Below, piece by piece: positions 12,062-23,043 of a stretch of 64,000 bases of DNA. The notes below the pieces were generated by a model. That model made no database searches, was not told the DNA's origin, and saw nothing but the letters and a program-made list of their open reading frames with translations. The translations under genes were made by a program, and so were the position numbers. How positions within the stretch are numbered: position 1 is the first letter of the stretch; every line of letters starts with the position of its first letter. Location: assembly GCF_032884065.1 (NCBI RefSeq), contig NW_027063596.1:186001-250000 (forward strand), given 5' to 3'. Source of the DNA: Artemia franciscana (Eukaryota; Arthropoda; Branchiopoda; Anostraca; Artemiidae).

Positions 12062-12530
12062 AATAATATGAAAAAAACTTCGTTTTCTTAAAGAGTTAAA
12101 GAGGCTGCGTCCCAAAGTCGAACCTTAAAACGTACAGGAATTAGAAGAGGCAGTTGGGGGGCTGCCGCCCCCCAAACCCCAGCTTCTAAAGACTCTTTTG
12201 TACAGGTTTTTTGTTTTTTTGCTAACCCCCCGCTCTTGGCTTCGGAAAGGCCCTCTTTTAATTAACAAAAAATTGAAATGAATGAATAATGGAATAACTT
12301 CGAAAAATGTTAAACACAAGAGGACAGGAGAACCATTGCGCCGAAACTAGTAATTAGTAACAATGAAGTCCCCCCACAAAAAAAACTGTACAAAAGAGTC
12401 TTTAAAAGCTGGGGGTTTGGGGGGCGGCAGCCCCCCAACTGCCTCTTCTAATTCCTGTACGTTTTAAGGTTCGACTTTGGGACGCAGCCTCTTTAACTCT
12501 TTAAGAAAACGAAGTTTTTTTCATATTATT
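12062..12530. repeat. fold-back element with 147 bp arms
   Basis: The left arm (about 12062-12208) and the right arm (about 12383-12530) are near-perfect reverse complements around a spacer of about 175 bp. The arms run from 'aataatatgaaaaaaacttc' through 'ctgcgtcccaaagtcgaacc' and 'gtacaggaattagaagaggc' to GGGGGCTGCCGCCCCCC and 'tcttttgtacag'. Each arm contains its own GC-rich hairpin. The spacer codes for nothing obvious. A partial third copy of the arm core lies at about 12585-12635. It is MITE-like or a fold-back element of unknown class. Confidence 0.85.
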
Positions 12531-12780
12531 TCTGTACGTTTTTCTACAATCCATGGTGGATGTAATTTAATAATTCCTGTACTCCTCGTACAGGAATTAG
12601 GAAAGGAACTTGGGTGGCTGCCGCCCCCCCCCGCTTTTAAATCATTGTATAAAATAGAAAAAAAAAATAGATAGAATGACCGAAATGTTTCTTTTGCTCA
12701 TAAGAAGCTAATATTCTGTTATCTCTCAAATGATAAGCTGTCCAGGTGTTATCAAATTTTTTTTGATGTTGTGAAAAAAA

Positions 12781-12853
12781 CCGCCCGTAAGGGACTTGAA
12801 CCCTTGACCCGAGGATTAAGAGTCCCACGCTCTACCGACTGAGCTAAACACTT
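12781..12853 (-). pseudogene. tRNA-Lys(CUU) pseudogene
   Basis: The minus strand reads TAGCTCAGTCGGTAGAGC (D arm and box A), an anticodon loop CTCTTAA (anticodon CTT), and GGGTTCAAGTCCC (T arm and box B), followed by ACGGGCG. The body closely resembles animal tRNA-Lys. The seven bases that should form the 5' side of the acceptor stem (AAGTGTT) do not pair with ACGGGCG. The anticodon stem also has a mismatch and a wobble. It is best read as a tRNA pseudogene whose 5' end was replaced, or as a tRNA-derived SINE head. Confidence 0.75.
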
Positions 12854-12949
12854 GCATGTGTGTAAATATAACTTCTCAATAAGTTTTAAAAATTTCAAAT
12901 TAACATGGGCTCTTATGGAGAGAAATCCGTTAATTAAGTATCTAATGCG

Positions 12950-13366
12950 TGGTTTCTGGAAAACAGGGAAGGAGTTATCGGATCGAGCTGAAATTTCGCG
13001 GATAAGCTCCTGGGCCGTAGGGGACCTTAACTTGTGAATTTCAGCCCGATCAGACAACGTTAAAAGGGGGGGGGTTGGAGGGTTGAAATTTTCGGGGAGT
13101 TAAGATTTTCCTACGAAATTTTCCAGGAAAATTACTCGGAGAATTCCGCATCGAATGAGTCTTCGTACACCCAGATCCGATGTCGGATGTGACCTGTAGG
13201 CGTCTAGGAAAAAAAAGTAAATGAATTTTAAGTGGCTATGCTTGGTTTCTGGAAAACAGGGAAGGAGTTATCGGATCGAGCTGAAATTTCGCGGATAAGC
13301 TCCTGGGCCCTAGGGGACCTTAACTTGTGAATTTCAGCCCGATCGGACAACGTTAAAGGGGGCTGG
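12950..13366 (+). repeat. two direct copies of about 120 bp, 288 bp apart
   Basis: Two copies, at 12952-13070 and 13240-13360, share 'ttctggaaaacagggaagga', 'gttatcggatcgagctgaaa', 'cgcggataagctcctgggcc' and 'aacttgtgaatttcagcccg' with very few changes. No coding function is seen. They may be fragments of a larger repeat that starts near 12880. Confidence 0.8.
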
Positions 13367-15344
13367 GGTTGACGAGTCGAAACTTTCGGCCAGATTTTCC
13401 CCATGAAGGAAAAGTTGGAGGGGGATGAAATTTTGCAGGTTTCTTAGTTGGAGCTCGGGCTACGAAATGCATGTCGCCTCTTTATAGAGGCACGAGTGTG
13501 CCTCCTTGACATTTTTAAACAAAGAGTTTTCAGAAGTTCTTACAAAATCTCATTTTCTTGAATAAAAACTCTAAAAACTACAACGACATAAATCTTTAAA
13601 ATTGGCAGAATGGTAATAGGGAGGTTTTCCATATTTTTAGATTCTCTAGGTTGTAGGATTTTTTCTAGGGTGGAGCAAAAAAAGAAGAAAATGAAAAAAC
13701 CTTGTATATTTAATCTTAACGATTTTTCATTTTTTTTTTATTTTTGTTCTGACATTTCAAGTTTTGAACAAATCGCATGCAACTTTCAGAATGTCTATAC
13801 ATTTTGCCATTAACTTCAAACTTGAAAGCCTATGTGAAGTAGAGTACTTTAATGTCTTAATACCTACACCACTTGTAGCTGTGTTGAAATTCTAGTGTTC
13901 TAGAGCAGTCAATACAATTCGAAGCTTTCAGATTACTCTTCTCGTGCCACTTGGCTGATAATGCAAGCACTTACAACCTGACAGTTACATGCAATAAATA
14001 TATTTTTTATTCCTAGAAGACCTTCCCTTTTTTGAATGACTTTGATTACCTGAAGTACAAAAAATTTGATGATAAGACTAAAAGCGTTTTTGTTTTTATT
14101 TGGCAGCTTAAAAAATGTGCCGATACTACTGGGTCAAATTATAACAAAAGAGAAAACAGTGGGTATGCACTTTTAGAATTATATGACTCACAGCTTGATG
14201 CAAACTAGCATTTCTTTTAACCAATTCGCGATTATTTAAAATAAATTTATCACAATCAGGTATTTTGTATACAATTACTTTCTATTTTTGAGGATCGAGC
14301 TCCTATCAAAATCTGGGAAATTGTTTTAACTTAACAGTAAATGTCTTATGATGGCAGAGGTGGCGGATCAAGACGGTGTCTATTAACTTTGGTAAAGTTT
14401 TCCCTAATTTTTTATTTTTCATACTTTTGATTTTTGCGAGTCTGTCTAGCTAAGTGGAAGAACAAGTTTTTCAAAGTTCTAGCCTAAGAATTAAAAGCTT
14501 GCAAAGGATAATCGTTCAAATGGTTTTGTTCTTTCCCGAAACATGCAAGATGCAACATAATCTGATGTGCAAATTTATTTTCTCTCTATAAAATGCGTCG
14601 GATATTCAAATAAGAAATCGTAAGTAGAGGTTTCAGATTTTGAGAAATAAAGCATTTTATAGTAACAAATTCCCTTTTTAATTAAAAGTTCACTATTGTA
14701 CAGTTAAAGTTGTACTAGCCAAAGCAACTACTGGAATTGCACCGTTCGCCTTCTTTTCGATGACGCAAATTTTAACAATAAAGCAACGAACTGGACCTTA
14801 TCTCCTCCTCCCAAGTTTTTCAGAAAAGATAACATCAATAAAAGAAGAGAGAATATCTTGTACCTCTTTTCCAATATTATATTCAAGCATATATAAAATC
14901 ATACAAAATCTAATTGAGAGTAAAACAAGAGTCGTATTCAATCACAAACAATTTCACAAAAATAATTTTCGCTTTCTAAATAGGCAAGCCTTAGCTTCCT
15001 AATTTCACACAACACGTCTCTCAAATAAAAAGTATTAAGATAATGCGAACACAATAGGTTCTTTCTTTTATCTTTTTCCTACCCAAAGAAATCATATAAA
15101 TATACTAATTCCTCCAGATTCCCACAAACTTATTACTAATCATCATTCCACGTTGTCTCCCAACATTAAGCATTAGATTTGACTTCTTTCTCAATATTGT
15201 TAATTTCTTAATTTTAGACAGTTGGGCTGAGGGTAGCCAACCAAACTAAAGATCTTTGCTTTATCAAAACGTTATTCGACCCTTACCCATTGTTAATGGC
15301 TGCAAAAAATATTGTGTTTAACTATTATCTTCAATTTTTACCAT
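13367..15344. other. mostly unassigned
   Basis: There is one possible coding fragment (14017-14208, listed separately). Otherwise this is AT-rich DNA with no recognised gene or repeat. Confidence 0.35.
14017..14208 (+). pseudogene. possible exon or coding fragment, unidentified
   Basis: A 63-codon open stretch follows a plausible splice acceptor (TATTTTTTATTCCTAG at 14001-14016) and ends in TAG at 14206-14208. It includes FLNDFDYLKYKKFDDKTKS and later YALLELYDSQLDAN. The amino-acid mix looks protein-like rather than random, but I recognise no family. It could be a transposon remnant, an isolated exon or chance. Confidence 0.2.
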
Positions 15345-15636
15345 TAAAACTTAAAATGAACAGAAATTACTCCGTATATGAAATGGGTTGTCCCCTCCGC
15401 AAACCCTCTCTCTTTACGCTAAAGCTTTTAATTGTTTTAAAAAGCAGAATTGTGGCAAAGAGTCAAACATTAGCGTAAAGAGCGAGGGATTGCGGAGTGG
15501 ACAACCCATTTCATATACGGAGTAATTTCTGTTCCTTTTAAGTTTTAATTAAACTTAATTAAGCCATTTTTTAGAGTTTTGGTTGCTATTGAGCCGGGTC
15601 GCTCCTTACTACAGTTCGTTACCACGAACTGTTTGA
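15345..15636 (-). mobile_element. short deletion derivative of element A
   Basis: Read on the minus strand from 15636: the family 5' end (TCAAACAG, the CAGTTCGTGGTAACGAACTG hairpin, then GAGCGACCCGGCTC). After only about 70 bases comes the whole 3' large palindrome (ACTCCGTATATGAAATGGG, CTCTTTACGCTAA and their complements). The 1.4 kb middle of the element is gone. A non-autonomous derivative with just the end and the hairpin suggests those parts are what the machinery recognises. Confidence 0.8.
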
Positions 15637-15667
15637 AAATCGAACTTAACAAAAACAAAATGCATGT

Positions 15668-15682
15668 ATATTTATATACATA

Positions 15683-15764
<82 letters not shown>

Positions 15765-15769
15765 TATAT
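15668..15769. repeat. AT microsatellite
   Basis: A nearly pure AT dinucleotide run, interrupted only by a few 'ac' and 'tg' steps. Confidence 0.95.
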
Positions 15770-16120
15770 GGTGAACACACTTGCACTAATGCGGATATTT
15801 CATTTTCAAACCAGTAAGTTTTTCAAGTGAATTTAATCCCCGAGATCTTTGACAAGGGATTACAGGTCTTGACCTAAAAAAAAGTATTATTGCTACTGTG
15901 TGATGTCATAAAAACATTACCGATCGAACGACTGTCTCTGGACTCTGATTTGTGGATTAAGATTTGGATTGTGACTGCTTAAGAGTGAAATAAGACGGCT
16001 GAAAAATTAGTGTTCAGCCCCGTTCTTAACTTTTTGAGTAGATCACTCACAGAAGGGGTGAAACTTGATCTGATTGTCACGAGTTCAATCAATTATTTTG
16101 AAAACGATGCAGTTTTATGA

Positions 16121-17063
16121 GCTAAGAAGAACCTTCATAGTGAGCTGGATATACAAACCCGGATGGTTCCGTATGCCAAAGATGATGACAATATTACTGA
16201 TATTTGCAAGATGCTAGTCACGGCGGGGAAGCAAAATTTTCTGATCCCAAAGTTCGTAATTTTTAGTCCATGTAAAGTGCCTGTCATTGGCGAGTCTCTT
16301 CCAGCCACAGTAGTTTCGAAAGTAAATACACTCTCGAGAAAACTAGATGGGTTTATGTTGAAAGATAGCCACATCCTGGCCAGTCTACCTGACAGGTCCC
16401 AGCCCCCTCAATCCTCACCCCCTCTCCATTTTACTTTGTGATACTTATGCATCCCCCAAAAGACTTAAAAGGTCCAATTGAACGAAATATATTCATCGAC
16501 AAGGTGTGCTCTAATCCAAACCATATAGTCCAGTTACGCCACTCTAATGACAAGTGGAAACTTGTGGTTCGGTCCAAGAAAACCGCAGGCCGTATAGTTG
16601 AAAATGTTAAGCGTGCCAAATCATCCATCCACATTTCCCTCAAGGAACCTTCCTTTGTCGCGGAAATTATACGATTGCCAGAAGATTTAGACGAACTGTC
16701 GCTGAATCAGCTAATCCCCGAGTGCACTAAAACAGTACAGTGTGGCATGACCCAAACATTTAAAACGTACGTTTCGTCTCAAACTGATCTTAATACGTTT
16801 CTGAAAGCATATATGAAAGTTGGATACGAACGTCTTCCGGCTGAGGAGTTTGTGTTCCTACCACGTCACTGCTTCAATTGTCATGCGATCAGTCACCTCG
16901 CCGTGAATTGTAAGAACAGTGCACTGTGTTCTAAATGTGACTCCTTCGATCACAAATCGACGCCTGATACTCCATGCCAAAAAAAATTGCCTTTTGCATT
17001 TGTTGCAAGACAAATGGTCATACGTGTAATAACGTAAAGTACCCGAGAAGCCACAAAACTTAA
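16121..17063 (+). pseudogene. non-LTR retrotransposon ORF1 (CCHC-knuckle nucleic-acid-binding protein), copy 1
   Basis: ORF1 of a LINE in the broad I/Jockey group. It binds element RNA in the ribonucleoprotein particle. Open segments at about 16121-16441 and 16438-17037 are in different frames, with a shift in the C-rich run near 16405-16425. The C-terminal part has zinc knuckles CFNCHAISHLAVNC (a C-X2-C-X4-H-X4-C) and CSKCDSFDHKSTPDTPC. A further shift in the A-run at about 16980 leads to a third cysteine cluster (CCKTNGHTC) and a stop at 17061-17063. Similar sequence on the minus strand at 59.3-60.0 kb is a second copy. The copy is dead because of the frameshifts. Confidence 0.75.
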
Positions 17064-17109
17064 GCCCATTGACTCCTTTCTATTCATGGAAATAAAACGG
17101 GGCCTTTCC

Positions 17110-18570
17110 AAATAAACTTTCTGTATTGCAAAGCCTCGACTCCAGTTATGACGTGATTGTTTTCCAGGAACATTTTGTTACTAAACATAGTATCAACACA
17201 CTTACACTTGATGGCAAGAGGTCGTACTCCGTAACAGCTAAAAAGCTGAATAACAGAGGCAGACCCGCTGGTGGTCTTGTTACTTTTGTTAAATCAGCTC
17301 TCCGTTCTAGCTGGTTTGAACTAAATGATCATTATTTAGCCGTGAGAGTGGACTCCTGTGTTTATATTAGAGCTTATTTACCCACTGATTACTCCAAGGA
17401 TCAGTCAGAGCAATTATTTATTCTATCGCGTGAAAAGTAAGGTTCTTGTGTAGAAAAAATCCGGCGTCTAGGTGTACCTTGTGTTATAGCCGGAGACTTT
17501 AATTGTAATTTGTCTGAACCAGATTCTCAGGCGTCTCCATGTACAACGTTAGTTAAGGGTTTATTAAAATGAAAAAAGAAAAAGAAATCGAAAAAAGAAA
17601 AAGAAGCATTAGCACAAACACATAATTAAACATACGCCATAAAAAAGACAGAAGAAGAAAAGAAAGACTGTTTTCCTACTTTAGTAATTAATATAGATCA
17701 GTACTTGAATAAGAACTTAACCCTACTCATCCATCTAATTACATAAGTCAAACAGCATTGCCATACACAATCAACATAAAGAATAATCCATGGACAGGCA
17801 GTAGTGTCGTAAGTAAGTATAAGACGTCATTTACCGAATATTAAAAACAATAAAAAAATACAAATAATTCAGAGGCGACAACCCAACACAAGGACTCAAC
17901 ACACTAGCCTATAGGGTTTCGGCACTTTAAATTCCCATTTACTAGATAAAATGTCCGATTTTACAAATATACATGCGTCTTCTCGAACCTCTAACTTGAC
18001 TACATTGCTGTTTGTCAAATCTAACTGCCAATAAAGTTGAATTTATATTTGGTTATCAACTTTCTAACCATTTACCTATAACTTGCTCTATTGGTGTGCC
18101 AACTTCCATTTTCTCAAAGCATTCCACTAGCACGTGATTCCTCAGTGGGGCGGTATCGTCGTGATTGGTCAATATTGACCAAATTCAATTCATCGAGTCC
18201 ATCGACTTGATTCTAAGTAAAATTAATGTCCCAGTCCACCTCCTACAAAAGTCACTCTAACTGTCTAAGAATGAGGTCCTGATTTGTCTTGATACATATT
18301 CTGCTGAAATATGTCATGCCCTCCGTTTTGTCGAAAAACAAGCTGTCCTCATGTAACGTGTCTTGAAAGGAATTATCCCTGGATGGTCCAAAAACTCCAG
18401 ATATTTTACTTAATGTTGACAAGCAAAGTTTTGGTTTTCTATATGGGAAGAGTGTGGGCGTCCTACACCGTGGCAATACTGAATTCAAACAAGTCGGTTC
18501 GCTTTATTTGTAATAAAATTATGCTACGATTGGTGAACTGTAATTTCGTATCGGCTATAATGAGAAGGGG
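17110..18570 (+). pseudogene. non-LTR retrotransposon ORF2 (endonuclease and linker), copy 1, interrupted
   Basis: After ORF1 the plus strand reads an apurinic-type endonuclease: DVIVFQEHF (substrate-contact region), GRPAGGLVTFVK, then GDFNCNLSEPDS, the typical GDFN metal-site block. A 358 bp insertion (17569-17926) splits the domain. The frame resumes with DFTNIHASSRTSNLTTL, and after one frameshift comes GYQLSNHLPITCS, the C-terminal S-D-H block with N in place of D. The linker toward the RT follows to about 18560, badly broken. The reverse transcriptase is missing, so the copy is 3'-truncated or deleted. Confidence 0.75.
17569..17926 (-). mobile_element. 358 bp nested insertion in the LINE endonuclease
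   Basis: The block is bounded by TTAAA on both sides (17564-17568 and 17927-17931), a likely 5 bp target duplication. Leaving it out restores the endonuclease reading frame exactly across the join. On the minus strand it contains TTGTCGCCTC followed by a long AT-rich tail, like the 3' end of the LINE copy at 56.7 kb. It may therefore be a 5'-truncated LINE tail or a SINE sharing that tail. It codes for no protein. Confidence 0.7.
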
Positions 18571-19046
18571 GTGAGTCATTATTTAGGTGGGGGTAGGTTA
18601 GATTCCTCAAAAAGTATATTTTAACGGACAAACTGATTACTCTTCATGAGGCTTCAGATAAGTGTTGAAACAGGTAGGGGGAAGCAGGAATTAATTCAAA
18701 TGTTTGTCTATACAGCTAAAATGTTACATTCCCATATCTACTAGCACAGAGTTGGAAAAAGCAGGACAAGGCATCAACAACCCCACCAGGAATTGTCTTA
18801 GGGTTGGCAAATACTGTGAGGAACTTAGTTTTAAACAATTTAAATAGTAATATTTTTCTTTTTCTATTTATGTGAAGTGCTTCGATGTATTTAGACAAAT
18901 GTATAAAATGTATTCATTGATAAGAAAATCCTATTGTAGAGGTTGGTGATGGCTTCAATTATGAAGAAGATTAAAAATCTCACAGAATTTCCGTCCATAC
19001 AAACAATAGTACTACTTTTCATCCAAAAGAAATTCTTTGGTAGTAA
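18571..19046. other. unassigned
   Basis: Nothing recognised. It lies between the LINE remains and an element A copy. Confidence 0.35.
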
Positions 19047-19866
19047 TCAAACAGTTCGTGGTAACAAACTGTAGTAAGGAGCGATCCGGCTCAATAGTAA
19101 CCAAAACTCTAAAAAAATTGCATTTTGATATCAATAGCTACATCAAAAGAATCGCATTTTAATTCTGATTTTAATTATATAAGTTTCATCAAGTTTAATC
19201 TTAGCCATCAAAAGTTACGAGCCTGAGAAAATTTGCCTTATTTAGGAAAATAGGGGGAAACACCCCCTAAAAGTCGTAAGATCTTAACGAAAATGACACC
19301 ATCAGATTCAACGTATCAGAGAACCCTAGTGTAGAAGTTTCAAGCTCCTATCTACAAAAATGTGGAATTTTGCATTTTTTGCCAGAAGACAAATCACGGG
19401 TGCGTGTTTATTTGTTTTTTTTTTCCCAGGGGTCATCGTATCGACTAAGTGGTCCTAGAATGTCGCAAGAGGACTCATTCTAACGGAAATGAAAAGTTCT
19501 AGTGCCCTTTTAAGTGACAAAAAAATTGGAGGGCATCTAGGCCCCCTCCCACGCTCATTTTTTCCCAGAGTCAACGGATCAAAATTTTGAGATAGCCATT
19601 TTTTCAGCATAGTCGAAAATCATAATAACTATGTATTTGGGGATGACTTACTCCCCCACAGTCCCTGGGGGAGGGGCTGCAAGTTACAAACTTCAACCAG
19701 TGTTTACATATAATAATGGTTATTGGGAAGTGTACAGACGTTTTCAGGGGGATTTTTTTGGTTTTGGGGGTAGGGTTGAGGGAGGGGGCTATTTGGGAGG
19801 ATCTTTCCTTGGAGAAATATGCCATGGGGGAAAAAAATTCAATGAAAAGGACGCAGGACGAATCTG
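19047..19866 (+). mobile_element. element A, 3'-truncated copy
   Basis: It starts TCAAACAG after an A and follows the family through 'gagcgatccggctc', 'tacgagcctgagaaaatttg', 'atgtcgcaagaggactcat' and 'gtgtacagacgttttcaggg' to 'ggacgcagga'. It then stops abruptly where other copies continue with 'ttttctagcatta'. Both large palindromes are missing. Confidence 0.8.
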
Positions 19867-20192
19867 GTCACGTTAGAAAAAAACGTCAAATTCAGAGCTT
19901 AATATACAATGCTGGGTGTTCGGAGCCTCTCTATTATGGAGTATAATTTGAAAATAACACAACTATACGAGCGATAAAACATATATACCACAACGATAAC
20001 TCAACTAACGAAAGAACTGCTAAGAGATAACACAACTTTAAAGCGAAAACAGGTGAAAACTAACGGGAAAATAAACGAACTAAGAGGTGGAAGGGGACCA
20101 GAGAAAAAATATAATCCTTTTTCAATTTTGAGCATAACTTCCACAAAGGAGTAATAATGTCAGAAGCCCCGAAATACCGAATTATTTTCTTT
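19867..20192. other. unassigned
   Basis: AT-rich sequence between two element A copies, with no recognised content. Confidence 0.35.
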
Positions 20193-21902
20193 TCAAACAG
20201 TTCGTGGTAAAGAACAGTAGTAAGGGGCGACCCGGCTCAATAGTAAACGGGAAAGATACATCAAAAGAATCGAATTTTCACGCTGATTCTAAATATATAA
20301 GTTTCAATTAATTTAGTCTTTGCCATCAAAAGTTACGAGCCTGAGAAAATTTGCCCTATTTTGGAAAAAAGGGGGAAACATCCCTAAAAGTCATAGAATC
20401 TTAACGAAAGTCACACTATCGCATTCGGCATATCAGAGAACTCTATAGCCAAAATTTCAAGCTCCTATCTACAAAAATGTGGTATTTCATATTTTTTGCC
20501 AGAAGACAAATCACGGGTGCGTGTTTATTTGTTTGTTTGTTGTTTTTTTTTCTTTTCCCCAGGGGTCATCGTATCGACCAGGTGGTCTTAGAGTGTCGCA
20601 AGAGGGCTCATTCTTACGGAAATGAAAAGTTCTAGTGCCCTTTTTAAGTGATAAAAAAATGGAGGGCAAATAGGCCCCCTCCCACGCTAATTTTTTTCCA
20701 AAAGTCAACAGATTAAAATTTTAAGATAGCCATTTTGTTCCGCATAGTCGAAAACCATAATAACTATGTCTTTGGGAATGACTTACTCCCCCACAATCCC
20801 TGGGGGAGGGGCTGCAAGTTACAAACTTTGACCAGTGTTTACATATAGTAATGGTTATTGGGAAGTGTACAGACGTTTTCATGGGGATTTTTTGGTTTGG
20901 GGGGTGGGGTTGATGGGAGAGGGCTTTGTGGGAGGATCTTTCCTTTGAGGAATATGTCATGGGGGAAGAAAAATTCAATGAAAAGGGCGCAGGATTTTCT
21001 AGCATTACTATAAAAAAAACAATGAAAAAATAAACATGAAAACGTTTTTTCAAACGAAAGTAAGGAATAGCATTGAAATTTAAAACGAACAGAGATTATT
21101 ACGCATATGAGGGGTTCTAAAAATACTTTAGCATAAAGAGCGAGGTATTTAGGAAGAGATAAATATATCGCTCTTTATGCTAAAATATTTTTAGTAATTT
21201 CAACTATTTATTCTACGGCCTTTTTGATTCAGGGGTCATTCTTAAAGAATTGGGACAAAACTTACGATTTAGTGTAAAGAGCGAGGTATTAACGAGGGTA
21301 CAAACCCCCTCGTATACATAAAAAAAATATAAGAAGATAAAATTTTATTACGTAAGTTAATTCTTAAGTTACGTATATTTTTTACTAATAAAAACGATCG
21401 TTGAAAATTAAAAGTTCTAGTAGCCTTTTTAAGTAACCGAAAAATTGGAGGGCAGCTAGGCCTCCTTCCCCACCCCTTATTTCTCAAAACCGTCTGATCA
21501 AAACTAAGAGAAAGCCATTTAGCCAAAAAAAAATTAATATACTAATTTCATTTCAATAATTTATGTGCGGAGAGCCAAAATCAAACATGATTAATTCAAA
21601 AACGTTCAGAAATTAAATAATTTTTTTTTTTAACTGAAAGTAAGGAGCGACATTAAAACTTAAAACGAACAGAAATTACTCCGTATATGAAATGGGTTGT
21701 CCCCTCCGCAGTCCCTCGCTCTTTACGCTAAAGTTTGACTCTTTGCCACAATTCTACTTTTTAAAACAATTAAAACTTTATCGTAAAGAGCGAGGGACTG
21801 CGGAGGGGACAACCCATTTCATATACGGAGTAATTTCTGTTCGTTTTAAGTTTTAATGTCGCTCCTTACTTTCAGTTAAAAAAACTAGTTTTTTTTATTT
21901 AA
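20193..21902 (+). mobile_element. element A, full copy
   Basis: Starts TCAAACAG (here after a T, unlike most copies) and ends ATTTAA before a T. The first quasi-palindrome lies around 21055-21310. The second, near-perfect palindrome has arms of about 108 bp (21627-21735 and 21774-21882). It contains ACTCCGTATATGAAATGGG, GTCCCTCGCTCTTTACG and their complements, with a loop of about 38 bases. The arms end in the same TAAGGAGCGACATTAAAACT block that resembles the 5' end of the element. Confidence 0.85.
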
Positions 21903-22134
21903 TATTAACAAGGACCTTTAACCAAAATTGCTATTCATCGCCAATTTTTTTAAGCATATTCAAATTTTATCCAAAATTGAAATTGTAAATTTAATCGGAG
22001 GACGGTAATAATCAACGCACAATGATTAATTTACACGTTTTAAAAGCAATTAACAAAGGATTCAAGGGACCGGTAACTCAAATTATATCTTGGTAAGACT
22101 TTGGTATGATTTGGAAACAATCAGAAACTAAATA

Positions 22135-22445
22135 AAAAAGGAGTTTTCAACTAAAAGCAAGGAACAGAATTGAATCCTATTTAAACAGAATGTTTTTTAT
22201 ATGAAGGAGGTTCTCCTCCTTAGCTCCTTACTCTTTACAAAGAAGTTTGACTTTCTTCTGAATTTTATACAAAAATATGAAATTGGAAAAAAAAAAGATT
22301 TTTCAAAGCACTAAAAAACTTTTGTTTAATGGGCAAGGTATTGAGAAGGGGGCAGTCCCCCTGATATGCAGAGTAATTTCAATTTGTTTTATGTTCTAAA
22401 ATTGCTCCTTACTTCAGTTGAAAACCCTTTTCTATTTGTTAAATT
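22135..22445 (+). repeat. diverged copy of the element A terminal palindrome
   Basis: The arms 'ttttcaactaaaagcaagga' ... 'ctccttactctttac' and '...gggcaaggtattgagaaggg' ... 'ttgctccttacttcagttg' follow the order of the element A hairpin but with many differences. It ends 'tatttgttaaat', like the family 3' end. Probably an older or sister family. Confidence 0.6.
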
Positions 22446-22458
22446 ATGTTTCATGAAA

Positions 22459-22590
22459 TAGCGACGAAGACCACACTGCCTTTCCAAATCAAACAAAAAC
22501 ACAACCTAGAAACAATCAAGAAATTTTTCCTATTGTTTCTACGTTGTATTTGATTGATATTGACAGGCAGTGTGGTCTTCGTTGCTATTT
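22459..22590. repeat. 25 bp inverted repeat at the start of a Penelope-like fragment
   Basis: The arm 'aatagcgacgaagaccacac' + 'tgcct' and its near-exact reverse complement 'aggcagtgtggtcttcgttg' + 'ctatt' bracket about 80 bases. The right arm overlaps the start of the open frame described next. Penelope-like elements often have complex inverted terminal repeats, so this may be part of one. Confidence 0.55.
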
Positions 22591-22897
22591 ACATCTAGCC
22601 TATGGGGGGCAGTTGACCTATGATGTGTTTTATTTTATGAGTATAGGTAAAAAATATACTAATATTATCAATCAACAAAATTTTTTAGAATCCTGCAGAA
22701 ATGAAAATCTTACTCCCAAGACTTTAAGATATAAATTAAATTTAAATACCCAGAAAGGATCACAATTCGCTAGTACACTACAATTAAAAACCCTACTCCA
22801 TATTATTAAGGACAAAAGGCAAAAAAGACATAATATAAAAAAAGAGTCCTGGTTGTGCTTCGTTAAAGTAATGATAGAAGTTTTAAAAGTTCTTTAA
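22544..22897 (+). mobile_element. Penelope-like element, probable N-terminal fragment
   Basis: A 117-residue open frame including FLESCRNENLTPKTLRYKL. This resembles the short conserved stretch upstream of the reverse transcriptase in Penelope-like proteins, where a cysteine and a 'TPKFLR' motif precede a basic region. The frame stops before any RT motif and runs into a long AT microsatellite. The RT of a Penelope-like element is present separately at 29.5-30.25 kb. Assignment is by motif memory. Confidence 0.4.
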
Positions 22898-22909
22898 ATA
22901 GATTTTCGC

Positions 22910-23043
<134 letters not shown>

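Noticed and set aside
15545..15830. Open frames of alternating Tyr-Ile on both strands
   Set aside because: Pure translation of an AT microsatellite; not a protein.
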